From Christensenella sp. UBA1750 (lineage in GTDB: Bacteria; Bacillota; Clostridia; Christensenellales; UBA1750), in contig DCHO01000059.1 in NCBI GenBank assembly GCA_002315655.1, positions 1 to 16,087 on the forward strand: a DNA stretch of 16,087 nt, given 5' to 3'. Below, piece after piece: positions 6,315 through 14,142 of this stretch. Positions within the stretch are counted from its first letter, which is position 1. Every line of letters begins with the position of its first letter. Under the pieces are notes generated by a model. The model was given only the letters and a program-made list of their open reading frames with translations. It had not been told where the DNA came from and did no database searches. Position numbers and translations under genes: made by a program.

Positions 6315-8321
6315 GTGAAAAAGAAACTTTCGGTGTTGCTGGCACTGGTGCTGGCATTCTGTCTGCTCTGCACGGGCTGTGCGCCTGTGGGCAATCTGAC
6401 GGGTGCGATGGGCGGTGGGGGAGACCCTACACAGTCCCCAACACCTTCGGTTCAGCCTTCTGCCGAACCTGACCCCACTCCCGAAAATATCCCGGAGGGT
6501 TCCGTGGCCGTGGTTGGCACAGGGGAGACGAAGCAATACTTCACCACCCTGCAGGCGGCCATTAACAGCGCGACCAGCGCAACGGTCAGGCTGCTGGCGG
6601 ACGTGACCGAGAACATCACGATTGCCGAGGGACAGGACATTGCCCTCGACCTCGCGGGATTTGTGCTGAAAGCGGCGGAGGAGGCGAGCGTCATTATGAA
6701 CAACGGCACGCTCACCCTCAACGACAGCGCCCCCGATGCCGCCCATGCGGACAGCGAGCTGCCTTCTGGCGGCGTTGTCACAGGAGGCATCTCTTTGAAT
6801 GAGGATAAAGCAGAATCTCTCGAGGATCTTTGCGGTGGCGGCATATTCAACAAAGGCACGTTGACGATCAACGGCGGTGCTGTCTACGGAAATAAGGCGT
6901 ATTATACTGGATGCAATGTGTATAGTACTGGAAGCTTTAAGATGAATGGTGGTTCTGTAACCAATGGTCTTCTTTATGACGAAAAAACAGAATGGAAGAC
7001 TGGTTATGATGTTTGCGTTGACTGCACAGGTAACGCTTTTGCCATGTATGGCGGACAATGCGGAATAATTTGGCTTTCAAAATGCTCTGCGATGTTAACG
7101 GAAGGACAAATCAATTACATAATAATGGACAAAAATTCTGTAATTGATATGAGCGGCGGCCGAATCAACGGTAGTACCGACTTGATGTCTGCTGCTGTAG
7201 TTGTCAAGGAAGGAGCCAGCTTTACTATGTCCGGCGGTGAAATCTGTGGTAATGTTGGCAAGTATGGCGGTGGTGTATCCGTTAATAACGGAATATTTAA
7301 TATGTCAGGGGGCAAGATCAGCGGCAACAGTGCAGAAATAGGCGGCGCCATACATATTGCCGGAGGATACAATAGTGGCGCGGTGATTAATATTTCCGGC
7401 GGCGAGATTAGTGGTAACACAGCACAGTATGGCGGCGCTTTATATTTTGATGCTATGGAAAGTCGATGGTCGATTTGTGCTACCATTTCTGGTGACACGA
7501 GAATCACCGGAAATTCGGCCTCAATCTACGGCGGTGCTATTTATGCGGGAACCAAAATGGGAAAAATGGCATTCAACATGAATGGAGGCGAAATCAGTCA
7601 AAACACTGCAAAAACAGGTGGTGGCATCTATCTTGAATACACGCCTACGATTTATGCTCTTTATCCGAATTTTAAACCATCTTTCGACTTTACATTGAAC
7701 GATGTGCAGTTGACAGATAACTCGGCGCGTATTGGCGGCGGTATGTTCCTTACGGCTCAGGCTACGGCTGTCCTGAACGGTGTTGAGATCAACGGAAACA
7801 GCGCAGACGGATACGGCGGTGGCGTTGCGCTTTCTTCCGGTACTGCCCTCACGCTGAAGAACAGCACCATTAGTGGTAACAGCGGAATGTATGCGGCAGG
7901 TATTTTGGACTGCGGTACGCTCACGCTGAACGATTGCACCGTAACGGGAAACAACAATGTTCGAGCTGAGGGCTATGAGAATGAGCACATTTACGGTGCT
8001 GGTATTCTTGTAGCAGACAGTACCGGCGATGAAGCCGGTGCGCTTACGATCTCGGGCAAGACGTTCATCTCCGGCAACACTACAGACGATGTGGCAGACA
8101 ATATCTATATCGGTGTTAAGCGCGCCATCGTCACTGTCGGAGAGGCGGGTTTGAGCGATGGTGCCGCCATCGGCGTGACCGCCGGTCCGACTATCTCCGC
8201 AGGGCAGTCCTTTGCCTTTACGAGCAACGGCGGCGCGTATGCCGGATATTTCCACAGCGATGATGAGAAGCTGGAAATCATTGTCAAAAACGACGCAATT
8301 TGCCTGAAAAAGCGTTCGTAA
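6315..8321 (+). CDS. Secreted lipoprotein with right-handed beta-helix repeats (adhesin-like)
   Basis: A 668-residue exported protein. The signal peptide MKKKLSVLLALVLAFCLLCTGC ends at lipid-modifiable Cys22, followed by a Gly/Pro/Ser/Thr linker (TQSPTPSVQPSAEPDPTP) that spans the wall. A conserved FTTLQAAINSA...VRLLADVTENI segment (about residues 76-102) starts the helix. At least ten imperfect turns follow, with the pattern SGGEISGN and glycine-rich YGGGV/YGGAL turns, as in pectin-lyase-fold surface proteins of gut Clostridia. No catalytic motif is visible, so binding to polysaccharide or host surface is inferred. The GTG start is chosen because GGAGG lies seven bases upstream and the signal peptide starts there. 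The segment 6890-7700 is visibly richer in A+T than the rest of the gene. Confidence 0.9.
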   Translation: MKKKLSVLLALVLAFCLLCTGCAPVGNLTGAMGGGGDPTQSPTPSVQPSAEPDPTPENIPEGSVAVVGTGETKQYFTTLQAAINSATSATVRLLADVTENITIAEGQDIALDLAGFVLKAAEEASVIMNNGTLTLNDSAPDAAHADSELPSGGVVTGGISLNEDKAESLEDLCGGGIFNKGTLTINGGAVYGNKAYYTGCNVYSTGSFKMNGGSVTNGLLYDEKTEWKTGYDVCVDCTGNAFAMYGGQCGIIWLSKCSAMLTEGQINYIIMDKNSVIDMSGGRINGSTDLMSAAVVVKEGASFTMSGGEICGNVGKYGGGVSVNNGIFNMSGGKISGNSAEIGGAIHIAGGYNSGAVINISGGEISGNTAQYGGALYFDAMESRWSICATISGDTRITGNSASIYGGAIYAGTKMGKMAFNMNGGEISQNTAKTGGGIYLEYTPTIYALYPNFKPSFDFTLNDVQLTDNSARIGGGMFLTAQATAVLNGVEINGNSADGYGGGVALSSGTALTLKNSTISGNSGMYAAGILDCGTLTLNDCTVTGNNNVRAEGYENEHIYGAGILVADSTGDEAGALTISGKTFISGNTTDDVADNIYIGVKRAIVTVGEAGLSDGAAIGVTAGPTISAGQSFAFTSNGGAYAGYFHSDDEKLEIIVKNDAICLKKRS

Positions 8322-8411
8322 TTTTCCAAGGAGGCCGGTGTCAAAAATGGTGTCCTCAAGCCGGCATAGCTGCTGAAAACAAAGTAACAGAACAACAGTA
8401 GCACAGAAACA

Positions 8412-8448
8412 CCCGCGGTTTCGGAAATTCCGATGCCGCGGGCTTTTT
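8412..8448 (+). terminator. Intrinsic terminator after the lipoprotein gene
   Basis: CCCGCGG (8412-8418) pairs with CCGCGGG (8436-8442), the inner TCGGAA pairs with TTCCGA, and CTTTTT follows. It isolates the lipoprotein transcript from the CRISPR locus. Confidence 0.9.
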
Positions 8449-8540
8449 GCGTTCTTTGCGGGAACGGTTTCAAAATGTTGGAATTTTTGAAAGAAAATAT
8501 CAAAAATACGATGAACGGACAGAAGTGTCCGCTGTAAAGC

Positions 8541-8569
8541 TTGATTTTTACGTTTTCGTATGATATGCT
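8541..8569 (+). promoter_or_regulatory. Promoter of the WYL regulator (and perhaps the cas operon)
   Basis: TTGATT (8541-8546) and TATGCT (8564-8569) are separated by 17 bases, about 30 bases before the GGGAGGG ribosome binding site at 8591. I found no equally good promoter in the 51 bases between the regulator and cas3, so this one may drive both. Confidence 0.65.
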
Positions 8570-8605
8570 TAATAAAATAATAACACACGAGGGAGGGAAT
8601 CCCCG

Positions 8606-9592
8606 ATGCTGCCGGATAACTGTCAGAAAATCAAGCTGTTAATCCTATGGGAGATCCTGTGTCAGGAGACAGATGAGGATCATCCGCTGAAAACAGTGGA
8701 GCTGTGTGAGCGGTTGGTCAGCCGGGGGATTTCCTGCGACCCCCGCACACTGGCTCGAAATGTCAAGCTGATGAACGAATTCGGATATGATATTCGTTTC
8801 CGGCTGAAGCACCATGATAAAGCCTATTATGTCTGTAACCGCACATTCAGTGTACCTGAGCTGAAGATCATGATGGATGCCATCCAGGCGGCCAGCTTTG
8901 TGCCGAAAGAGAAAACAAAGGAACTGATCGAGAGAATTGCCGATCTGGGCGGCAGCCATAAGGGGCGTCTGCTGAAATCCAATGTGATTGCTTTCAATAC
9001 CCGGAAGCACTCCAATGACACGATCTATACGACCGTCGAACTGTTGGAAACCGCCATAAAGGCAAACCGGAAAGTGGCCTTCAAGTATTTTGACCTAAAC
9101 GAAAAAGCAGAGCGCGTGTATCGCGGTGAAGAGCACGTCTATGTGATGGAGCCCATCGCGTTGGTCTATTTCGAGGATAATTACTATCTGGTCACCTACA
9201 ACGAGAAATACGAGAACACTACGAACTACCGAGTGGATCGTATGGACTGCGTGGAAGTGCTGGATGAATCCATTTCCGATCTGGCCAAGGCAAAGCGGCG
9301 CAGCGTAGCTCACTACACGGCATCCAGCTTCAAGATGTATCAAGGGGAAGAGGAAAAGGTTACACTCCAATTTGACGACAAACTGATGGGCGCTGTATAT
9401 GACAAGTTTGGAGAGAAAACCAAGATGAAGCGGGTCGCTGAACATACCATCGAGGCAAAGGTCAGTGTGCAGATTGCTCCCACCTTCTGGGGCTGGGTGT
9501 TCCAGTTTGGAAACAGTATGAAGATTTCAGCACCATTAGAGGTGAGGGAACAATACCTCGAACATATAAGAAACATCCTTGACGAAATGTAA
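8606..9592 (+). CDS. WYL-domain transcriptional regulator adjacent to cas genes
   Basis: A 328-residue protein with an N-terminal winged helix-turn-helix (about residues 5-75, including RGISCDPRTLARNVKLMNEFGYDI), a WYL sensor domain (about 140-225, with MEPIALVYFEDNYYLVTYNE and NYRVDRMDCVEVLD), and a WCX-type C-terminal domain ending in LEHIRNILDEM. WYL proteins bind nucleotide or nucleic-acid ligands and are often linked to CRISPR-Cas and other phage-defence operons as regulators. Here it lies directly upstream of the type I-E operon on the same strand with a good GGGAGGG site, so a role as cas regulator is the natural inference. The direction (repressor or activator) cannot be told. Confidence 0.92.
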   Translation: MLPDNCQKIKLLILWEILCQETDEDHPLKTVELCERLVSRGISCDPRTLARNVKLMNEFGYDIRFRLKHHDKAYYVCNRTFSVPELKIMMDAIQAASFVPKEKTKELIERIADLGGSHKGRLLKSNVIAFNTRKHSNDTIYTTVELLETAIKANRKVAFKYFDLNEKAERVYRGEEHVYVMEPIALVYFEDNYYLVTYNEKYENTTNYRVDRMDCVEVLDESISDLAKAKRRSVAHYTASSFKMYQGEEEKVTLQFDDKLMGAVYDKFGEKTKMKRVAEHTIEAKVSVQIAPTFWGWVFQFGNSMKISAPLEVREQYLEHIRNILDEM

Positions 9593-9643
9593 GGGAATTT
9601 GACTTTTTTTATAACAAATTCTGCGAGAAGTGAGTGGAAAAGA

Positions 9644-10213
9644 ATGACCCGATTAAGTATAATCGTTGCCAAAACATCATCTGAACGAAATGATTTCTGG
9701 TTGCCCTTGACATGGCATCTGCTGGATACCGCAGAAACGATGTCGTATCTTCAAAGAGAGTGGATGCCATTGGGAAGCAAGAGCATCTTTGATTTGAAAC
9801 CGAAAGATTTGACCTCTTTACTGCGCTATTTGGCGCTCACACATGATCTCGGAAAAGCAACTCCGGCTTTTCAACAGAGAATCACTTCTTCTTTGCCGGA
9901 GAAAGTGTCGGAGCTTGAAGAGAATGGACTTCACTTCTCTGATGACAATTTTCACACAAAAAAGGTTTATCATGCTCATATGGGAGCAAATCTTTTGCGA
10001 GAAGCAGGTTGTCCGGAGTGCATTTCAGCAATTATCGGAGCACACCATGGTACAACAGAAGAAAGTAACGTTGAGGATGATATTCAGGACTATCCATACC
10101 TTTATTTTGGAAGAGCGGAAGAATGGAAAGAAATCCAGAATGAATATTTGCAATGGGCTTTACAGGAAGCCGGATATAGCTCATATCTATGCCGAGGGGG
10201 ACAATCTTTTTGA
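9644..10213 (+). pseudogene. cas3: cas3, HD-nuclease part only; helicase missing (out-of-frame junction)
   Basis: 189 codons that match the N-terminal HD nuclease domain of type I-E Cas3. Metal-ligand residues are all visible: His25 in TWHLLDTAE, His67-Asp68 in LTHDLGKATPAFQ, His110/His112 in VYHAHMGANLL, and His134-His135 in IIGAHHGTTEE. The Cas3-like sequence runs to EYLQWALQEAGYSS (to residue 180, base 10183). It then changes to nine unrelated residues and a TGA, because the following DNA is the second half of cse1 in another frame. The SF2 helicase domains and C-terminal domain (normally some 600 or more residues) are absent. Start ATG 9644 fits the usual Cas3 opening (IIVAKTSSE...PLTWHLLDTA); its ribosome binding site is weak. 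A lone HD domain could keep metal-dependent nuclease activity but not DNA unwinding. Confidence 0.9.
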
Positions 10214-11198
10214 AACGCTGATGCTCAACCTGATCTTTCTTCGTGAAGGAAAAGAGCGATGGAAGGTAGACCCGCTTCCCATTTGGGAAAAAGAACCAAT
10301 TACAAAAATCAGGAAACGTGCGATTGCGGTACCGCAAAATCTGCCTGAATTGTTGACGCTGCAATCCAGAAGATTGTTTCTTCAAAGAGAAGCGGAACTT
10401 GTGACCTGCTATTTTGACGGAGGCGGAGATTTCTTTTCGGATGGCCCCGGCCTGACAGAACCATATACATTGTGGGGAATCAAAAATGACAAAGGAAAAA
10501 AGACAGAGATTTATCCTCGCAGACTGCAACCGGAAAGAATGGCTTGGAGAGACTTCGGCCATATTGTCCTTCGTCAGGATCAAGGGAAAAGACCCGGAAT
10601 AGTGAATTGGATTGAAAGAATAAACCATGAAGTATCACACCGTCGAATCCGATTCAGATTGGTCGGAGTGCGATATGATTCCAAAGGCTCATCTGTTGTC
10701 GAAGTGATAGCGGATCATTTAGATTTTCAGATGGCAATGCTCTCAGAGATGAATGATTCCTGGGTCAGAATGGTCGGAAGTCAGATTGAATTGTGCGATA
10801 GGGTTGCGGGCTATGTTAAGACCTTAGCCGAGCGTTTGGAGCAGGCTGCAGGCGGTTCAGGCGAGAACAACGCCGCTTTGGCGCAGGAACGTTTCTATCA
10901 TGAAATTGATATCCCGTTCAGATCGTGGCTTCTTTCCCTTAATCCTGACGACCAGAGCATTGATTCTAAGGATGAAAAAGAGCGGGAATGGAATCAGAAG
11001 GCTTTTGATGCTGCAAGGCGTTTGGGTAATGCTTTAGCGGATGAGGCCGGTATGGATGCTTATGTGGGTCGGGAGATCAAGATCAAACAGGCAGGGAAAG
11101 AAATAACCCTGTATTGTTCAACCGCATCCGCTTTGCGTTCCTTCAGGTATAAAATCTATGAAGCATTCCATATAGACATAAAGAAGGAGGAGAATTGA
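10182..11198 (+). pseudogene. cse1: cse1/cas8e, C-terminal part only; N-terminal region missing
   Basis: Recognisable Cse1 (large Cascade subunit) sequence begins at IYAEGDNLFETLMLNLI and continues through LPELLTLQSRRLFLQ and PYTLWGIKNDKGKK...MAWRDFGHIV to the C-terminal helical bundle (EAFHIDIKKEEN at the end). By comparison with E. coli CasA, roughly the first 175 residues are missing, including the L1 loop and glycine loop used for PAM and target recognition. The retained part includes the region that contacts Cse2 and recruits Cas3. No start codon is in place: the first in-frame ATG inside the fragment is at 10221, eight bases after the stop of the cas3 fragment, so weak re-initiation giving about 325 residues is possible. 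The stop shares a base with the cse2 start. Confidence 0.88.
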
Positions 11199-11791
11199 TG
11201 GACAATGTGACTTTAGCCACCCGATTTGTCGCCGGGAGGATTCGCCGCTTGCAGACCGAACCTAACGAAGGGGCGGTACGGGCGGAACTGGCACAGCTGC
11301 GACGCGGCATCGGGATGGTACCGGGTGAGGTTCCCGAGCTGTGGGCGGTGCTGTTTGACGGACTTCCCGAAGAACTGATGAGTCGGAACGGAAAACCAAC
11401 AGCTGCGGAATGGGCAATCTCTATTGCGTTGACGCTGTATGCCCTGCACCAGCAGGGGAAGAACCCGGCACAGGAGTCCATGCACAGGCAGGATTGTCCG
11501 CTGGGAGCTTCGGTTCACCGATTGGCGGGGAATGATGAGGACAAACTCAAAGCAGTACGCCGCAGGTTCAATGCTATGGCAACGGCGCAGGATATTGAGG
11601 AATGCGCCCATTACCTGCGCGGATTGGTACAGCTGCTCAAAGCAGAGGACATTCCGCTGGACTATGTGAAACTGACGGAAGACTTATTCTGGTTCCAGTT
11701 TGACGAGGGCAGACAAAGAGTGCGCCTGACTTGGGCGCAGGATTTCTACAAAACGACAGATGACAATAAGGAGGAAAACAGCAATGCGTAA
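11198..11791 (+). CDS. cse2: Cse2 (CasB), Cascade small subunit
   Basis: A 197-residue, mainly helical protein in the fixed type I-E position after cse1. Two copies form the belly of Cascade and stabilise the R-loop. Typical features are RRIRRLQTEPNEGAVRAELAQLRRG near the start, EWAISIALTLYALHQQ in the middle, and the basic C-terminal segment SVHRLAGNDEDKLKAVRRRFNAMATAQ, which contacts the displaced DNA strand in known structures. I chose ATG 11198 (overlapping TGA of cse1 as TGATG) with AAGGAGG upstream, rather than the in-frame TTG one codon earlier. The gene ends eight bases inside cas7. Confidence 0.93.
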   Translation: MDNVTLATRFVAGRIRRLQTEPNEGAVRAELAQLRRGIGMVPGEVPELWAVLFDGLPEELMSRNGKPTAAEWAISIALTLYALHQQGKNPAQESMHRQDCPLGASVHRLAGNDEDKLKAVRRRFNAMATAQDIEECAHYLRGLVQLLKAEDIPLDYVKLTEDLFWFQFDEGRQRVRLTWAQDFYKTTDDNKEENSNA

Positions 11792-12851
11792 GAATGAACA
11801 GGTGTATATCGACTTTCATGTAATCCAGACCGTGCCGCCTTCCTGTGTGAACCGGGATGACACCGGCAGTCCAAAGACTGCGGTGTTCGGCGGTGTTACC
11901 CGTGCCCGCGTTTCCAGTCAGGCTTGGAAGAAAGCCATGCGGGATATGTTCACACAGTCTTTCCCGGAAGAAAACGTCGGCCTGCGCACCAAGACTGTTT
12001 TTGATCTTGTTGCGGACAGAATCAGTGAGCTCAATCCGAGTATCAAGGCAGAAAAATCAGCGGAGAAAGTGCTCAATGCAGCCGGCATCAAAATAAAAGA
12101 CAATAAGGGTAAAATTGAAACCGGGGCACTGTTCTTTATCAGCAGAGGACAGATTGAGGCTTTGGCACAGATTGCGGCAATACAGGAAAATGATGAGTTT
12201 GACAAAGAGGCTTGCAAGAAAGCTGTAAAGGATACTCCTGCAATTGACATTGCTTTGTTCGGCAGAATGGTTGCAGATGACCCTTCTTTGAATTTTGATG
12301 CTGCCGCGCAAGTTGCTCACGCCATTTCTACGCACAAGGTTCACAACGAGTATGATTATTTTACCGCCGTGGATGACTGCGCACCGGAGGATAATCAGGG
12401 CGCAGGACATTTAGGCACGGTGGAGTATAATTCTTCCACTCTCTATCGTTATGCCACGCTTAATGCGACTGAACTGATGAAGAACCTTCATGGAGATACA
12501 GCCTCCGCTGTCCGCGGTTTTGCGGATGCTTTCATTCGCAGTATGCCTACCGGCAAGCAGAATACCTTTGCCAACCGCACCCGCCCGGACGCCGTTTATG
12601 TCACGATCCGCAAGGATCAGCCCGTCAACATGGCCGGGGCTTTTGAAAAGCCTGTCCGTGCCGGGGAGAACGGCTATGTGGAAGGTTCGCTCAAAGCATT
12701 GACCGAGTACGCAAAGGAAACCTATGCGGATTATCTGCCGCAACCTGAGCAGGCCTTTGCCGTTGGAGCAGCCCTGAAAGAATTGGCGGAGCCAATGTCT
12801 CTGAAGGAATTGCTGGATCGACTGGAAGCGTATGTAAATGAGGTGGAGTGA
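11784..12851 (+). CDS. cas7e: Cas7e (CasC), Cascade backbone subunit
   Basis: A 355-residue RRM-fold protein; six copies form the crRNA-binding backbone of type I-E Cascade. The family-typical N-terminus is clear (VYIDFHVIQTVPPSCVNRDD, then FGGVTRARVSSQAWKKAMR), as are NEYDYFTAVDD, GAGHLGTVEYNSSTLYRYATLN (the G-rich, YNSS-containing segment) and KQNTFANRTRPDAV. The ATG at 11784 is preceded by AAGGAGG (11768-11774) with a nine-base gap. The stop TGA overlaps the cas5e start. Length and motifs match intact family members. Confidence 0.96.
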   Translation: MRKNEQVYIDFHVIQTVPPSCVNRDDTGSPKTAVFGGVTRARVSSQAWKKAMRDMFTQSFPEENVGLRTKTVFDLVADRISELNPSIKAEKSAEKVLNAAGIKIKDNKGKIETGALFFISRGQIEALAQIAAIQENDEFDKEACKKAVKDTPAIDIALFGRMVADDPSLNFDAAAQVAHAISTHKVHNEYDYFTAVDDCAPEDNQGAGHLGTVEYNSSTLYRYATLNATELMKNLHGDTASAVRGFADAFIRSMPTGKQNTFANRTRPDAVYVTIRKDQPVNMAGAFEKPVRAGENGYVEGSLKALTEYAKETYADYLPQPEQAFAVGAALKELAEPMSLKELLDRLEAYVNEVE

Positions 12852-13498
12852 TGGCCACTCTGTTGATTCGTCTGGCTGCCCCATTGCAATCCTGGGGCGT
12901 GGAGTCCAAGTTTGATGCCCGTCGGGATACCGCCAAGGAACCCAGCAAAAGTGGTGTTCTTGGTATGATCGCTGCTGCACTGGGAATCCGCAGGGACGAA
13001 AAAGACCGATTGCGTGAGCTTACCGGTCTGCGATTTGGGGTTCTTGTGGAACGGGAAGGCCGCATTCTGCGGGATTTTCACACCGCAAAACACCCGAAGC
13101 TGGACAACCCTGCTGTAACCAACCGTTATTACCTGATGGATGCCGCTTTCGTCGTGGGATTGGAATGTGAAGATGAGGAACTACTGCACACCCTTGCAGA
13201 TGCTCTGACGCACCCTGTATTTCCACTGTATCTGGGACGCCGTTCCTGTCCGCCAATGGGGAAAATGGTGCTTGACATTGTGCCCGAACCTTTGCGGGAG
13301 GCACTGATGCAAAAGGCACAGAACGGACAGCGGCTCCTTATGGATGCGCTTCCCAATGAGGATGGAGGGATTGTGAAGGACGTCCCGGAATCCTTTGATC
13401 CTTCCCATCGACTGTACGGTTATCGTCGTGTGAAAGAAATCATGGCCGTAAAGCAGGACATTCACGAGCATGATGCTTTTGCCGAATTGGAGGAATGA
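12851..13498 (+). CDS. cas5e: Cas5e (CasD), crRNA 5'-handle-binding subunit
   Basis: A 215-residue RAMP protein that caps the 5' handle of the crRNA in Cascade. It shows LLIRLAAPLQSWGVESKFDARRDTAKEPSKSGVLGMIAAALGI at the N-terminus, the standard Cas5 signature, and the LYLGRRSCPP segment, then a C-terminal YGYRRVKEIM. ATG 12851 overlaps the cas7e stop (TGATG); an in-frame GTG one codon upstream is also possible. No defect is seen. Confidence 0.95.
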   Translation: MATLLIRLAAPLQSWGVESKFDARRDTAKEPSKSGVLGMIAAALGIRRDEKDRLRELTGLRFGVLVEREGRILRDFHTAKHPKLDNPAVTNRYYLMDAAFVVGLECEDEELLHTLADALTHPVFPLYLGRRSCPPMGKMVLDIVPEPLREALMQKAQNGQRLLMDALPNEDGGIVKDVPESFDPSHRLYGYRRVKEIMAVKQDIHEHDAFAELEE

Positions 13499-13499
13499 G

Positions 13500-14123
13500 A
13501 TGTACTTATCACGATTGGAACTGGATGTATCCCGCAGAGAGACCATGATTGCATTAGGGGCGCCGAGCCTGTTTCACGGGGCAATCGAAAGTGCATTTCC
13601 GGGCGAGCGGCAGCGCCGTCTGTGGCGGCTGGATGATCTGAATGACAGGAAATATCTGCTTGTTTTAAGCGAAAAAGCGCCTGATCTATCCAACGCAGCA
13701 GCGCAGTTTTCCGCCGAGGGCGTAAAGGCTGAAACGCGGGATTACACGCTCTTGCTGAATAAATGCGTAAAAGGAACCAAATGGAGATTCAGGCTTACTG
13801 CCAATCCGACCTACAGTGTTCCCAACGAGAATGGCCGCGGGCGTGTCTGCGCGCACACAACAACGGAGCACCAACGTCAATGGCTTATGAAACAGAGCGA
13901 AAAGCATGGATTTGCTTTGGAGGAGAATTCCTTTGATGTGACGCGGGTCAAGTGGTATCAGTTTGGGAAAGGTTCTTCCCGAAAGCGCGTCAGTATGCTG
14001 AGTGTCACTTACGAAGGTATATTGACGGTTACGGATGACGCGATGTTCCGCAAAGCATTAACCGATGGAATCGGCAGAGAAAAGGCATACGGCGCAGGGC
14101 TGATGACGCTGATGCGTGCATAA
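13500..14123 (+). CDS. cas6e: Cas6e (CasE/Cse3), crRNA-processing endoribonuclease
   Basis: A 207-residue RAMP nuclease that cleaves the repeat hairpin of pre-crRNA and stays bound to its 3' end. His26 in LFHGAIESAFPGERQRRLWRLD is the conserved catalytic histidine, and the glycine-rich loop GIGREKAYGAGLMTL near the C-terminus is typical. The ATG at 13500 lies two bases after the cas5e stop, with GGAGG (13489-13493) six bases upstream; upstream in-frame ATGs fall within cas5e and are not used. Its substrate hairpin CCCCGC-ATAC-GCGGGG is present in the array at the end of the window. Confidence 0.96.
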   Translation: MYLSRLELDVSRRETMIALGAPSLFHGAIESAFPGERQRRLWRLDDLNDRKYLLVLSEKAPDLSNAAAQFSAEGVKAETRDYTLLLNKCVKGTKWRFRLTANPTYSVPNENGRGRVCAHTTTEHQRQWLMKQSEKHGFALEENSFDVTRVKWYQFGKGSSRKRVSMLSVTYEGILTVTDDAMFRKALTDGIGREKAYGAGLMTLMRA

Positions 14124-14142
14124 AAACTGTGAGGGATAACAG

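Noticed and set aside
6123..7058. Minus-strand open frame over the lipoprotein promoter and 5' end
   Set aside because: It is antisense to the signal peptide and repeats of a well-supported gene, with no ribosome binding site or promoter.
7521..8588. Long minus-strand open frame opposite the lipoprotein 3' half
   Set aside because: It arises from the repetitive GC-biased codons of the real gene and crosses its terminator.
9843..11198. A single 451-codon open frame that could be read as a novel Cas8 variant
   Set aside because: Its first roughly 110 codons are the out-of-frame shadow of the Cas3 HD coding sequence and read as low-quality protein; only the part from about 10182 resembles Cse1. 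There is no ribosome binding site at its first ATG.
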